Made by a program: the position numbers and the translations under genes
In this document: positions 1 to 6,944 of the stretch, piece by piece
Position numbering within the stretch: the first letter of the stretch is position 1
How the letters are laid out: each line of letters starts with the position of its first letter
The notes under the pieces: generated by a model
Told to the model about the DNA's origin: nothing
Seen by the model: only the letters and a program-made list of their open reading frames with translations
The model's database searches: none
From: Rudanella lutea DSM 19387
GTDB taxonomy: Bacteria; Bacteroidota; Bacteroidia; Cytophagales; Spirosomataceae
Direction: 5' to 3'
DNA length: 64,000 bases
NCBI RefSeq assembly: GCF_000383955.1
Contig: NZ_KB913013.1
Location: forward strand, 4,359,694 to 4,423,693

Positions 1-1346
1 TGCGGGTAAGAAGTCTCTAAGAGGCTTCTTATTTTTCCTGTTTTTTCGTAAGTGCTAAAAGCATTACTATCTGAGTTGGTAATAAGATCATTTACATTGC
101 GTAACAAACAAGGAGTCTGCCCCTCAGCAGTGTTATTCCATCCTATTGACTTTATTGAAAAAGAAGAATCTGTCACTACCGCCCCAACTTGTCTGGATAT
201 ACAACCGGAGTTGTATTTGGCCGTATAAGCAATTTGCATACAGCGTTCTGTTGGTGTTGGTGTTATTATACCAGGCTGTAAGATCAATGCTAAGTATCTT
301 ATTAATGATTGTTTGAGTGTTCTACGAGTATCCCCGCTATTTGCATCATCGGTTGGGTTATAAAGGTATATATCGGAAGATTGGATACAACTTTTAATGT
401 CTTGTTTATAAAACTTTTCGTGAGCCTTAACATCATCATCATACTCTTGGTCTAAACGTTCTAATTCTCGTTTATTATAATGACTATCTAAGCGTTTGTA
501 GCGGTGTTCATTGTCAGTATTGATAGCAAACAGATAAAACGACGAGTAGCGCTCTTTGAAATAAAAAGCCTCCAATGAATTACGGATAGAATCTATAACT
601 ATCCATGTTTTCTTTCCCGTAAGCTTGTTTCTGCTACGTGTTGTCTCAATTATTTCATCTAATATTTTGGGGATTTTGTAGTAATCATCCGATTGCTTAG
701 AATTATCAATGGCGTTTCCTGACATCCTTATATTATTGCCAAAGTATTGATATGGTGATGCCTTTTCTGAGCTTTTGAGCCCATCAATCAGTACACGCTT
801 TATGGACTCTGCAAATTTTGACAACCTTCCGTCTTCTACATAAAACTTATAAGCTAAATCTTTCTTTCGTTCAACATCAGCACAATCACCACTTTTATCG
901 TCGACTGCCTCTATTGCAAGCTTTTCAATACGAAGCTCCTCGTATTCTTTTCGCAAAGTATTTCCATTGTGAACTATTTCTTTGTCTAGCCAACTTGTAA
1001 TATCGCTAGCACCTTTTTTGTACTCCTTGGCTAAATATGAAATAACAGCATCTAATTCATTCTCAAGAAGTATAGCAGTAATTATATCACTAGCGCGAAT
1101 TAGCGTAAATGGATCCCAATTGGATTGCATGAAATTATAAACTATACGATACTTCCTAGCTTCATTGTTGGTAAAATCCCGATTGATAGGTTGAGGGAAA
1201 TTGCACGCAGAAAAGGTCTGACTTCTTAATAGTTTAGCAACTTCTGTGCAGCCTGACCCAAGGCGGCCGGTAAGGCCGATTACCAGGAAGTCTTTTCTCA
1301 GATTGTACAGCTTATCCAAAGATGTCCCTTGCTTAGTAGTTTCCAT
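1..1346 (-). CDS. anti-phage dCTP deaminase-like protein (DCD/AvcD type), 3' part missing
   Basis: An open frame of 448 codons runs from ATG at 1346 off the left edge with no stop. The N-terminal part has a P-loop, GLTGRLGSGCT, at about residues 20-30. It is followed by a long nucleotide-kinase-like region containing TWIVIDSIRNS and, further on, the stretch FAINTDNEHRYKRL. From about residue 380 a cytidine/deoxycytidylate deaminase fold begins: CMQIAYTAKYNSGC, then SRQVGAVVTD and IGWNN. This order is that of anti-phage dCTP deaminases, which deplete dCTP/dCMP during infection. The catalytic HAE and PCxxC zinc motifs would lie beyond the window, so activity cannot be judged. It is the cargo gene of the island, downstream of the serine recombinase. 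A deaminase fused to a different kinase-like domain is the alternative. Confidence 0.78.
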   Translation of the reverse strand, partial: METTKQGTSLDKLYNLRKDFLVIGLTGRLGSGCTEVAKLLRSQTFSACNFPQPINRDFTNNEARKYRIVYNFMQSNWDPFTLIRASDIITAILLENELDAVISYLAKEYKKGASDITSWLDKEIVHNGNTLRKEYEELRIEKLAIEAVDDKSGDCADVERKKDLAYKFYVEDGRLSKFAESIKRVLIDGLKSSEKASPYQYFGNNIRMSGNAIDNSKQSDDYYKIPKILDEIIETTRSRNKLTGKKTWIVIDSIRNSLEAFYFKERYSSFYLFAINTDNEHRYKRLDSHYNKRELERLDQEYDDDVKAHEKFYKQDIKSCIQSSDIYLYNPTDDANSGDTRRTLKQSLIRYLALILQPGIITPTPTERCMQIAYTAKYNSGCISRQVGAVVTDSSFSIKSIGWNNTAEGQTPCLLRNVNDLITNSDSNAFSTYEKTGKIRSLLETSYP

Positions 1347-1656
1347 TTGTAGTTTTGCTTGGTAGTGGTGGACGAATGTGTGAAGACAACTTTATTTTGT
1401 TATTCATTTACGAAACTGCCATGTTCTCCCAGGCTAACATAGGTCAGTACAAGGTGCGGTAGGCGCGTATAGAATCCGTTCAAAATGGGAAAATACGATA
1501 TTTCATGAATTAAATCCCATAGGTAGTTAACAAGAACCATTAAGTTCTTTACATACGGCAGCTTAAATTGATGGATTCATCCGATGTCTAAACCGGCAGC
1601 AATACCGCTATGCTACAGTGTCGGTAGTGATTTAGTGGCATTCTATTCAAGGGGAA
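1347..1656 (-). other. 310-bp leader between recombinase and dCTP deaminase gene
   Basis: No open frame of note is present. The stretch is AT-rich and holds a small perfect hairpin, AAGAAC at 1532-1537 with GTTCTT at 1544-1549. In described AvcID systems the inhibitor AvcI is a small RNA encoded just upstream of avcD, so a leader of this length in this place is a candidate for such an RNA. I see no clear promoter consensus, and the RNA itself is inference. Confidence 0.3.
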
Positions 1657-2493
1657 TTACACGCTTTCAGCTGTAGGTGGATTGGTACGCAGCCAGGCTG
1701 CTTTTACTTTCTCAACGGTTGCCTTAGAAACCTCGCGGTATGAAGCAATACGCCGGATGCTGTCACCTTTACGCAAATCGCCAACAATGCTTGAATACTC
1801 CTTTAACAGACTATGGTCAGACTTTATTGAGCCCTTGGGTCGCCCAATGTGTTTACCGTCCAATACCGCTTTCTGTTGGCCACTAATTATACGCTCTGAG
1901 CTACGCTCTACCTCCTGAGCTGCCATTTCTACCATAATTGCCCGCACCATCGCTGTTCCCGGATTGATACGACCGTTGAACAATAGGGTTTCCATCCCCA
2001 GATTGTGAGCATATATAGAAACCCCCAGCTCTGTTATTTCATCAATGACTTGTGGTGTCTCCCCACGTAGCCGCCCCAGTCGGGAAAACTCGGTAACAAG
2101 AACCTTCTTGATCGCCCCTGATCGGCACAGCTCTAAAAGCTTGGTAAGCTCGGGGCGATTAGCCAACCGACGTTTGGTTGCAGAGCCCTTTTCTTCAATG
2201 ATGTGAGTGACTGTCCAGTCTTGGCGTTTTGCAACTGGTAATAGATCGGCTACCTGCCGGTCATAGTTTTGAGATTTTTTACTAACTCTTACAAAGAGAG
2301 CAACAGGGATTAATTGGTTTTTAGGATTACTCACTACCATTACCCCTTCGTCATTGTAGTGATGCCAGACGCCGTTAATCTTAACGTTGGCCAGTTTATG
2401 GTTAGGGTTCAGGTAAGGAGTAGGCTCTTCATAGGGGTCCTTTTCCGAAGTCTTCTTTTTCCTGGTGCTGGGTATCTTTTTGGGTTGGTTCAT
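1657..2493 (-). CDS. serine recombinase (resolvase/invertase family)
   Basis: 278 residues. The resolvase domain starts near residue 64 with LFVRVSKKSQNYDRQ; the serine at about residue 71 is the expected nucleophile. The later EFSRLGRLRGET stretch is the conserved arginine-rich active-site helix of the family. A helix-turn-helix follows at the C-terminus (SIRRIASYREVSKATVE). Unlike typical 180-200-residue resolvases it has an extra N-terminal segment of about 60 residues, lysine-rich and then containing GVWHHYNDEGVMVVSN, whose role I do not recognise. It may resolve or invert DNA of the island, and it sits between the repeat array and the defence gene. The start is ATG at 2493; no upstream alternative is better. 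Confidence 0.85.
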   Translation of the reverse strand: MNQPKKIPSTRKKKTSEKDPYEEPTPYLNPNHKLANVKINGVWHHYNDEGVMVVSNPKNQLIPVALFVRVSKKSQNYDRQVADLLPVAKRQDWTVTHIIEEKGSATKRRLANRPELTKLLELCRSGAIKKVLVTEFSRLGRLRGETPQVIDEITELGVSIYAHNLGMETLLFNGRINPGTAMVRAIMVEMAAQEVERSSERIISGQQKAVLDGKHIGRPKGSIKSDHSLLKEYSSIVGDLRKGDSIRRIASYREVSKATVEKVKAAWLRTNPPTAESV

Positions 2494-2577
2494 AAACAGT
2501 CACATTCATGGATGCGTGGATAGCAAGCTTGATTGCTACCGGTGGTATGCGAGGCTTACGGCGCGTCGGTAGGCTTC

Positions 2578-2591
2578 GGTATAAATATACC
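2578..2591. promoter_or_regulatory. GGTATA-AA-TATACC palindrome upstream of the serine recombinase
   Basis: A perfect 6-2-6 inverted repeat lies about 85 bp upstream of the recombinase start. Read on the minus strand it contains TATATTTA, one base from the Bacteroidota -7 box TAnnTTTG. It could be a promoter with a built-in operator. The arms also share GGTAT with the neighbouring GGTATTACC array. Confidence 0.3.
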
Positions 2592-2741
2592 AAAGTGTCC
2601 TAAAAAAAGTGTTGCATGAATTGGCTTTGTTTCCGGTCAGATTTGCCCTAAAAACAAGGCTTAATTCTGGCTTGCGAAAACCACTTGCTTTTTTCAGGAC
2701 GCAACACCAGAAGGGACTGGGGAGCTTTAGGTTCTGCCAGC

Positions 2742-3197
2742 GGTATTACCCACTTTGTCTTTTGTCCTTCACCGGTACTACTTTGGTAATACCTGCTTGT
2801 TTCAAGGAAGGGGCAGACGGTAATACCAGCGGTATTACCCGGCCGGTATTACCTGAAACCTTGGTATTACCGGCTGGTATTACCCGGCCGGTATTACCAG
2901 CGGTATTACCTGAAATCTTGGTATTACCTGGCCGGTATTACCGGCGGTATTACCTGAAATCTTGGTATTACCCGGCCGGTATTACCGCTGGTATTACCCG
3001 AAATCCTGGTATTACCCGGCGGTATTACCGGCGGTACTACCCGAAATCTTGGTATTACCCGGCCGGTATTACCTGAAATGTCGGTATTACCCGGCGGTAT
3101 TACCCAAAATCCTGGTATTACCCGGCCGGTATTACTAGCGGTATTACCTGAAATGTCGGTATTACCCGAAATCCTGGTATTACCTGGCGGTATTACC
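2742..3197. repeat. GGTATTACC repeat array (about 26 direct copies, 2 inverted)
   Basis: Units of GGTATTACC begin at 2742, 2831, 2845, 2863, 2876, 2890, 2902, 2920, 2934, 2946, 2964, 2979, 2990, 3009, 3021, 3051, 3065, 3083, 3096, 3114, 3140, 3159, 3176 and 3189. Single-base variants are at 3033 and 3129, and inverted copies GGTAATACC are at 2785 and 2819. The central part has a higher-order period of about 44-45 bp made of three units spaced roughly 14, 12 and 18 bp, with TGAAATCTT-like spacers. The last unit supplies the stop codon of the primase gene. Dense short direct repeats beside a replication protein suggest iterons of an origin. The spacing does not fit CRISPR. Confidence 0.9.
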
Positions 3198-3972
3198 CAG
3201 CAAAACAGGCCCGCGCTTTACGAATACTCCGCTCGATATAGCTATGCACATGTCTGCCTTTTCGTTGGATGAGGTTAGGGCTGTGTTGGAGCAAATGAGC
3301 GGTAATTTGCGTGTCAGTACGTCCCAGCTTTATCAGACCGCAGATAATTCCAAAATCATGTTCGCTTTCACTATTGAGCTGGGTAGCATGAATAGAAGAA
3401 GGCATCGCCTGTATTGATACATCCTCTTTCGGCACGCCCCCCCCCGAGGGGTAAAAAGTAGACAGGCGGTAGTGCGCTTTGCACAAGCGGACAAAAGGGT
3501 AATAGCCGTTAGCTTGCCGATGTTTCTCCTTACGATTCGTAAATCCAGGCAGACGGCCAACATGGTCGGGCTCAGCGCTGGCTAGGTCACCGCCTAGTTG
3601 CTCTGCTAGCTGGCGACAATTGGCCAGGGCGTTGGCTCGGTCGGGGGGGAGTTCGGAAAGAATCAACCAGGCTTGGTAATTGGCTGGACTAGTCTCAATG
3701 AGCAGACAAGGTTTTAGAGAAGCCAGCGCCGTAAGCGACGACCGAGTAAGGTCATCGAGCAGCACGTACTGCCACCCTATTGGGCGAACATAAATATTGA
3801 AGCCTTGTCCATTCTTGTACCGCAAATAGCTAACGGACCGAAGTAATTGCTCGGGAGTGTACTCGACCCAAAAGGCATCTTCTGTTTGGGGATGGTGCAC
3901 TTGAATCTTATAGCGTTCAGCTCGTAGCGCGTCCGCAAAAGTTTGCACGATAACCCCGGTTGCTGTTGTCAT
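3193..3972 (-). CDS. RepB-like DNA primase of a mobile element
   Basis: 259 residues. The pattern FNIYVRPIGWQYVLLDDLT, then LLIETSPANYQAWLILS, then GDLASAEPDHVGRLPGFTNRK is that of the RepB-type primase/polymerase domain found in plasmids, satellites and phages (archaeo-eukaryotic primase-like). The two aspartates in LLDDLT and the His-Val-Gly-Arg-Leu-Pro-Gly-Phe block are the conserved core. The C-terminal 80 residues form a helical tail. Its likely job is priming replication of the excised island, together with the VapE-like ATPase encoded upstream in the same direction. Repeat fields lie on both sides of the gene, and its stop codon falls inside the last GGTATTACC unit. Confidence 0.8.
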   Translation of the reverse strand: MTTATGVIVQTFADALRAERYKIQVHHPQTEDAFWVEYTPEQLLRSVSYLRYKNGQGFNIYVRPIGWQYVLLDDLTRSSLTALASLKPCLLIETSPANYQAWLILSELPPDRANALANCRQLAEQLGGDLASAEPDHVGRLPGFTNRKEKHRQANGYYPFVRLCKAHYRLSTFYPSGGGVPKEDVSIQAMPSSIHATQLNSESEHDFGIICGLIKLGRTDTQITAHLLQHSPNLIQRKGRHVHSYIERSIRKARACFAG

Positions 3973-4050
3973 AATTTTTTACCCCTGGTGGGGGGCTGTG
4001 TTGAAGAAAAACATAGCTAATTGCTCGATGAATTTTTTCGAAAAATAGTC

Positions 4051-4325
4051 TGACTACACTGACTACTGACTACAAAGCCGGTTTGGAGCCCGTAGAGGCA
4101 CTTTTTGGAGTGTAGTCAGTCTTTTTTGTAGTCAGCAAAAGGGTAAAAAAGGGCTAAAAACGCCCATTTATGGCCCTAAATGCGCTCAAAATGATCGTTT
4201 TTTTGATTAAATGTAGTCAGATGTAGTCAGCTTGTAGTCAGCAAAAAATAGCAATGTCTGACTACAAAAAAAGGCGTTTAGAGCCTGGGAACGGCGTTTT
4301 TGGGGTTTGTAGTCACTGTAGTCAG
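4051..4325. repeat. TGTAGTCA/TGACTACA repeat field, candidate origin or operator region
   Basis: Direct TGTAGTCA(G) units start at 4111, 4127, 4212, 4222, 4233, 4308 and 4317. Inverted TGACTAC(A) units start at 4051, 4060, 4067 and 4259. They fill the 380-bp gene-free stretch between the VapE-like gene and the primase gene, in a background with A/T runs (for example 4139-4210 and 4260-4272). Clustered short repeats with AT-rich tracts next to a primase gene are typical of a replication origin. Binding sites for a repressor of the primase gene are the alternative. Confidence 0.8.
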
Positions 4326-4354
4326 CAAATAATTAGAAAAAAAGAAAATTAGTG

Positions 4355-5605
4355 CTATTCCATGATGACCCAATACCCCTGAATAGAGTAAGATTTCTGG
4401 CCTTTGTGACGATTGCTTATGCGTTTACCACACTGGGCCTTGATGGCTGTTTGCAGTTTGTAAACATTGATAGGGGCACGAGTTTTAGTGGCTAGTCGAT
4501 TGTAGATGTCAGTGGCGGTGAGATGTTCAGCTCCAGGGGCATGTGGTTTGCTCGGCTTTATATACTGTTCGACTAACTCTAGCTCATAGCTGCGGACCAT
4601 GAATTCTTTATTCTTCTTTTCGGAGTACTTAATTTCTTCGCCTGTGAGTTCGGCAGCATACCCCCCTTTACACAAGGCATAAGCTTGAGCCCAGACCAGG
4701 TCAATGTCAATATTCTGACTGTAGCCTTTCTCGCCACCATAGTCATGGAGAATCTTTCGCACGTCGAAAACGAGCCAGCGAACATTGCCTGTTGTATCGG
4801 TGAGAAACTCATCTTGATTGGTGGTGCCAAAGAAACTAGCTCGGCGTCTATCAAGGTGATCACGCTTGCCAAAAGGTCTTCGTAATTTGATGGTGGCAGT
4901 GGTCAACATGGCTTTTATTTTGCCAATGTTGGGTTCTGGCATCTTATCCATGTCGTCCAGGAAAACGAATAGGTTTGTGGCCAGGCTGATGTAGCCATCC
5001 TTGCTCTGAAAATCAATGAATTCAGTAGCGTAACGCTGCATGGCAGGAGGGAATAAGAAGCGAACAAATGATGTTTTACCGTCATTTTGCTCGCCTTTTA
5101 AAATAAAGCAATGTTTGTTGAAGGGAAGGCTACCGATGCCACAAGCCACTACTCGTACAAGCATCTTTTTAAACATACTTTCAAACCATTTTTGGTCTGT
5201 TGTTTTGACAAAGCCTGCTAATTGACGTATGTAATCGGGTTGGGATTCATCCCACTTGGGAAGCTGCTCGAAGTAAGCCGCGAGGGGATCATAACGCGGC
5301 ACGTAACTAGAGCCAAGCAACGCTGACAGGGGTTTGTCGAACGCTTTATAGTTGGCTTCGTAAAGTTGGCAGTTGAGATCGTCCGGGTTAAGTACCAGCC
5401 AGTCTGCTGTAGAACGAGCGGGTTTAGCTTCGAGATCATTGGAAACGATGTTGAGCCGGAAGGTATATCGCGCGTTGAGAAAGTTTTTGAGCCGTACAAT
5501 GAGCGGTTCTTCTCCCTTATAATGCTTGACTGTTGAATTCTTAGGTTTGCCCGATTCGGGTTCAATAGCGATAATAGCCATATCGTCAGTGAGCGTTTTG
5601 TTCAC
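4355..5605 (-). CDS. VapE-like (virulence-associated E) superfamily-3 helicase-type ATPase
   Basis: 416 residues. A Walker A motif, GEQNDGKTS, lies near residue 172. A Walker B motif, LFVFLDDMDKM, lies near residue 215. The sensor/arginine-finger region RRASFFGTTNQDEF is followed by GNVRWLVFDV. This order matches the VapE/VirE family of mobile-element P-loop ATPases, which act as replicative helicases in phage satellites and ICEs. The frame opens with GTG at 5605; the ATG at 5581 is an alternative start that loses 8 residues. It lies upstream of the primase gene in the same direction, separated by the TGTAGTCA field, and together they form the replication module of the island. Confidence 0.82.
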   Translation of the reverse strand: MNKTLTDDMAIIAIEPESGKPKNSTVKHYKGEEPLIVRLKNFLNARYTFRLNIVSNDLEAKPARSTADWLVLNPDDLNCQLYEANYKAFDKPLSALLGSSYVPRYDPLAAYFEQLPKWDESQPDYIRQLAGFVKTTDQKWFESMFKKMLVRVVACGIGSLPFNKHCFILKGEQNDGKTSFVRFLFPPAMQRYATEFIDFQSKDGYISLATNLFVFLDDMDKMPEPNIGKIKAMLTTATIKLRRPFGKRDHLDRRRASFFGTTNQDEFLTDTTGNVRWLVFDVRKILHDYGGEKGYSQNIDIDLVWAQAYALCKGGYAAELTGEEIKYSEKKNKEFMVRSYELELVEQYIKPSKPHAPGAEHLTATDIYNRLATKTRAPINVYKLQTAIKAQCGKRISNRHKGQKSYSIQGYWVIME

Positions 5606-5795
5606 GGTTGTAGGAACGCAGTTAAAATCAAATTGGGGATGGGTAAGCGGTAGCTAGAATGCTCGATGTCCGTAATCGGCCGTTGAGGGAATGCGACTTG
5701 GAAAAGCACTAAGTAAGGTGCTGCTAGAAAAAGTAGAATTGAGCCTACTTTGAAGTGGATAGCCATTGGTCAGGGGCTCTGCTTCACCGTAGAAC

Positions 5796-5975
5796 TTAGA
5801 TGGGTTCGTGGCTAATCTGGCTTTGCACATAGTCAAGAATTGTCTTGGCTACTTCGGAAATATGCTGTGTTTTGCGCGTTCGACTGCGCCAAAAGCCAAA
5901 GGCAATTAAACGTTTCAATGGCTTGATGTACGTGCATTCAGAGGCACTGTACTGGGTTTTTCGGTTGCGGGGCAT
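5796..5975 (-). CDS. small basic protein of unknown function
   Basis: About 59 residues from ATG at 5975 (an in-frame ATG at 6017 would add 14). The protein is rich in Lys and Arg, beginning MPRNRKTQYSASECTYIKP and ending in a helical segment, VAKTILDYVQSQ. I recognise no family. It lies upstream of the VapE-like gene in the same direction, with a 190-bp gap that contains no other credible gene. A small DNA-binding or regulatory protein of the element is plausible but unproven. Confidence 0.4.
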   Translation of the reverse strand: MPRNRKTQYSASECTYIKPLKRLIAFGFWRSRTRKTQHISEVAKTILDYVQSQISHEPI

Positions 5976-6008
5976 AGTGTGCAGAAACTTACTTATACTA
6001 TGTATGAG

Positions 6009-6036
6009 GAAGCCCATCGACTGGTCGATGGGCTTC
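6009..6036. terminator. perfect 13-bp hairpin between two small island genes
   Basis: GAAGCCCATCGAC at 6009-6021 pairs perfectly with GTCGATGGGCTTC at 6024-6036. A short TTT follows on the plus strand and there is no clear T-run on the minus strand. It lies just beyond the stop of the 65-residue gene at 6051, so it may end or attenuate that transcript. Confidence 0.5.
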
Positions 6037-6050
6037 TTTGGACTAGCAGC

Positions 6051-6248
6051 TTACAGAGCTGTTCTTTGGGGGTCGGTGCTAGATGCCAGTGGGCTCTTTT
6101 GACTTGTCAATTGAGCAATGAGAAGGTCGATCTGGCGGTTCTTAGTTGCGATAATGGCGTCCTTGCGCCGGTTTTCAGCCCGAAGGCGAACAATTAGGAT
6201 TGGCTCAGGAAGTTTGCTCCCGAATTGTGCATCCGTTAGTTTTGCCAT
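6051..6248 (-). CDS. small helical protein of unknown function
   Basis: 65 residues from ATG at 6248 (MAKLTDAQFGSKLPEP). The middle, IVRLRAENRRKDAIIATKNR, followed by QIDLLIAQLTSQ, looks like a short coiled coil. I recognise no family. It is encoded in line with the other island genes and is preceded by a cluster of hairpins at 6263-6343. An ATG at 6266 is a longer alternative start. Confidence 0.4.
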   Translation of the reverse strand: MAKLTDAQFGSKLPEPILIVRLRAENRRKDAIIATKNRQIDLLIAQLTSQKSPLASSTDPQRTAL

Positions 6249-6262
6249 GTTACATAATCTTT

Positions 6263-6348
6263 GCACCGCTAGGTGCTTTTTGGCTCCTTGCCGGTCCCTC
6301 CGGCACAGGCATTAGACGGTCAAGTGCTGCCCTACTTGACCGTTTTTC
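6263..6348 (+). ncRNA. candidate structured RNA or terminator cluster: three successive hairpins
   Basis: Three hairpins follow one another. The first is GCACC 6263-6267 with GGTGC 6272-6276, then TTTTT. The second is TGCCGG 6289-6294 with CCGGCA 6300-6305. The third is ACGGTCAAGT 6316-6325 with ACTTGACCGT 6334-6343, then TTTTTC. The T-runs follow the first and third hairpins on the plus strand, opposite to every gene of the island. This could be a counter-transcribed RNA or a terminator protecting the island from readthrough. It also overlaps the 5' leader of the 65-residue gene. No known RNA family is recognised. Confidence 0.4.
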
Positions 6349-6599
6349 TTAATTCCATCTAGATGAGTTGAATGCCGTTCAAGGCATACTCAGGACCTGA
6401 TCTAGCGCAGACTAACAACGTTTAGTTAGTTGGATGAGAATTACATTGCGATCTTGTATGCGACTGTATATTAGTGCCTTACAGGGTCTAGTGTCTTCGT
6501 AAGCTGCGCTGAAACGACATGGCGATGCCACACGGCCATAGCGAATAGCTATCCATAAGTAGGTCGTTAAGCCCTTAAGCAGTAATTAAATGAGAAGAT
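6349..6599. other. gene-free stretch upstream of the small island genes
   Basis: About 250 bp without a credible open frame or strong hairpin. It probably contains the promoter of the leftward genes, but I see no clear TAnnTTTG box. Confidence 0.3.
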
Positions 6600-6854
6600 T
6601 TATTCGGATAGAGCTTTGGCTAATTGCTCAGGCTTGATACCAGTGAGAAAGAATCGTTCAACCTCGGAACGGCGGAATCGTGTAAGCCTACTATTAGGGG
6701 TTGGGTCTGGCCGGTAAGCCTTAATGTAGCCGTTTGCTACCAGCTGCCAGAATTTCGTGTTACTCAGCTTGAATATACGTTTGCATTCAGCTGGTGTTAA
6801 CCATTCACTTATCTCGATGGCTAAGGGCTTTACCTGGGGGATATGCTGTGTCAT
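6600..6854 (-). CDS. excisionase-like helix-turn-helix protein
   Basis: 84 residues. The segment WLTPAECKRIFKLSNTKFWQ followed by LVANGYIKAYRPDP and SRLTRFRRSEVERFF is the winged-helix pattern of MerR/HTH_17-type excisionases and AlpA-like regulators. It is a short basic protein encoded near the integrase, as expected for a recombination directionality factor. It may also regulate the genes to the left. The start ATG at 6854 is followed directly by a plausible N-terminus. Confidence 0.75.
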   Translation of the reverse strand: MTQHIPQVKPLAIEISEWLTPAECKRIFKLSNTKFWQLVANGYIKAYRPDPTPNSRLTRFRRSEVERFFLTGIKPEQLAKALSE

Positions 6855-6944
6855 GCTCTGAGAAGGTTATTTAGTCCTTCAAGAGCAAATGTAAAGCCCA
6901 TAGGTTCATTACAAAAGGAAAGGTGAAATAAAATTTTATTTATT

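Noticed and set aside
818-1000. Plus-strand frame inside the dCTP deaminase gene
   Set aside because: Antisense to a long continuous minus-strand frame with clear domains.
2742-3197. CRISPR array
   Set aside because: Units are 9 bp with 2-10 bp gaps that are themselves repeated; CRISPR needs 23-45 bp repeats with unique 30-40 bp spacers, and no cas gene is present.
2609-3272. Plus-strand frames encoding Pro/Val/Leu/Tyr-rich proteins across the GGTATTACC array
   Set aside because: The protein sequence is only the translation of the repeat unit in shifting frames; no family likeness and no start region of note.
5654-5836. 60-codon minus-strand frame overlapping the small basic gene
   Set aside because: Composition rich in Ser/Thr/Pro/Phe without pattern, and it overlaps the better candidate at 5796-5975.
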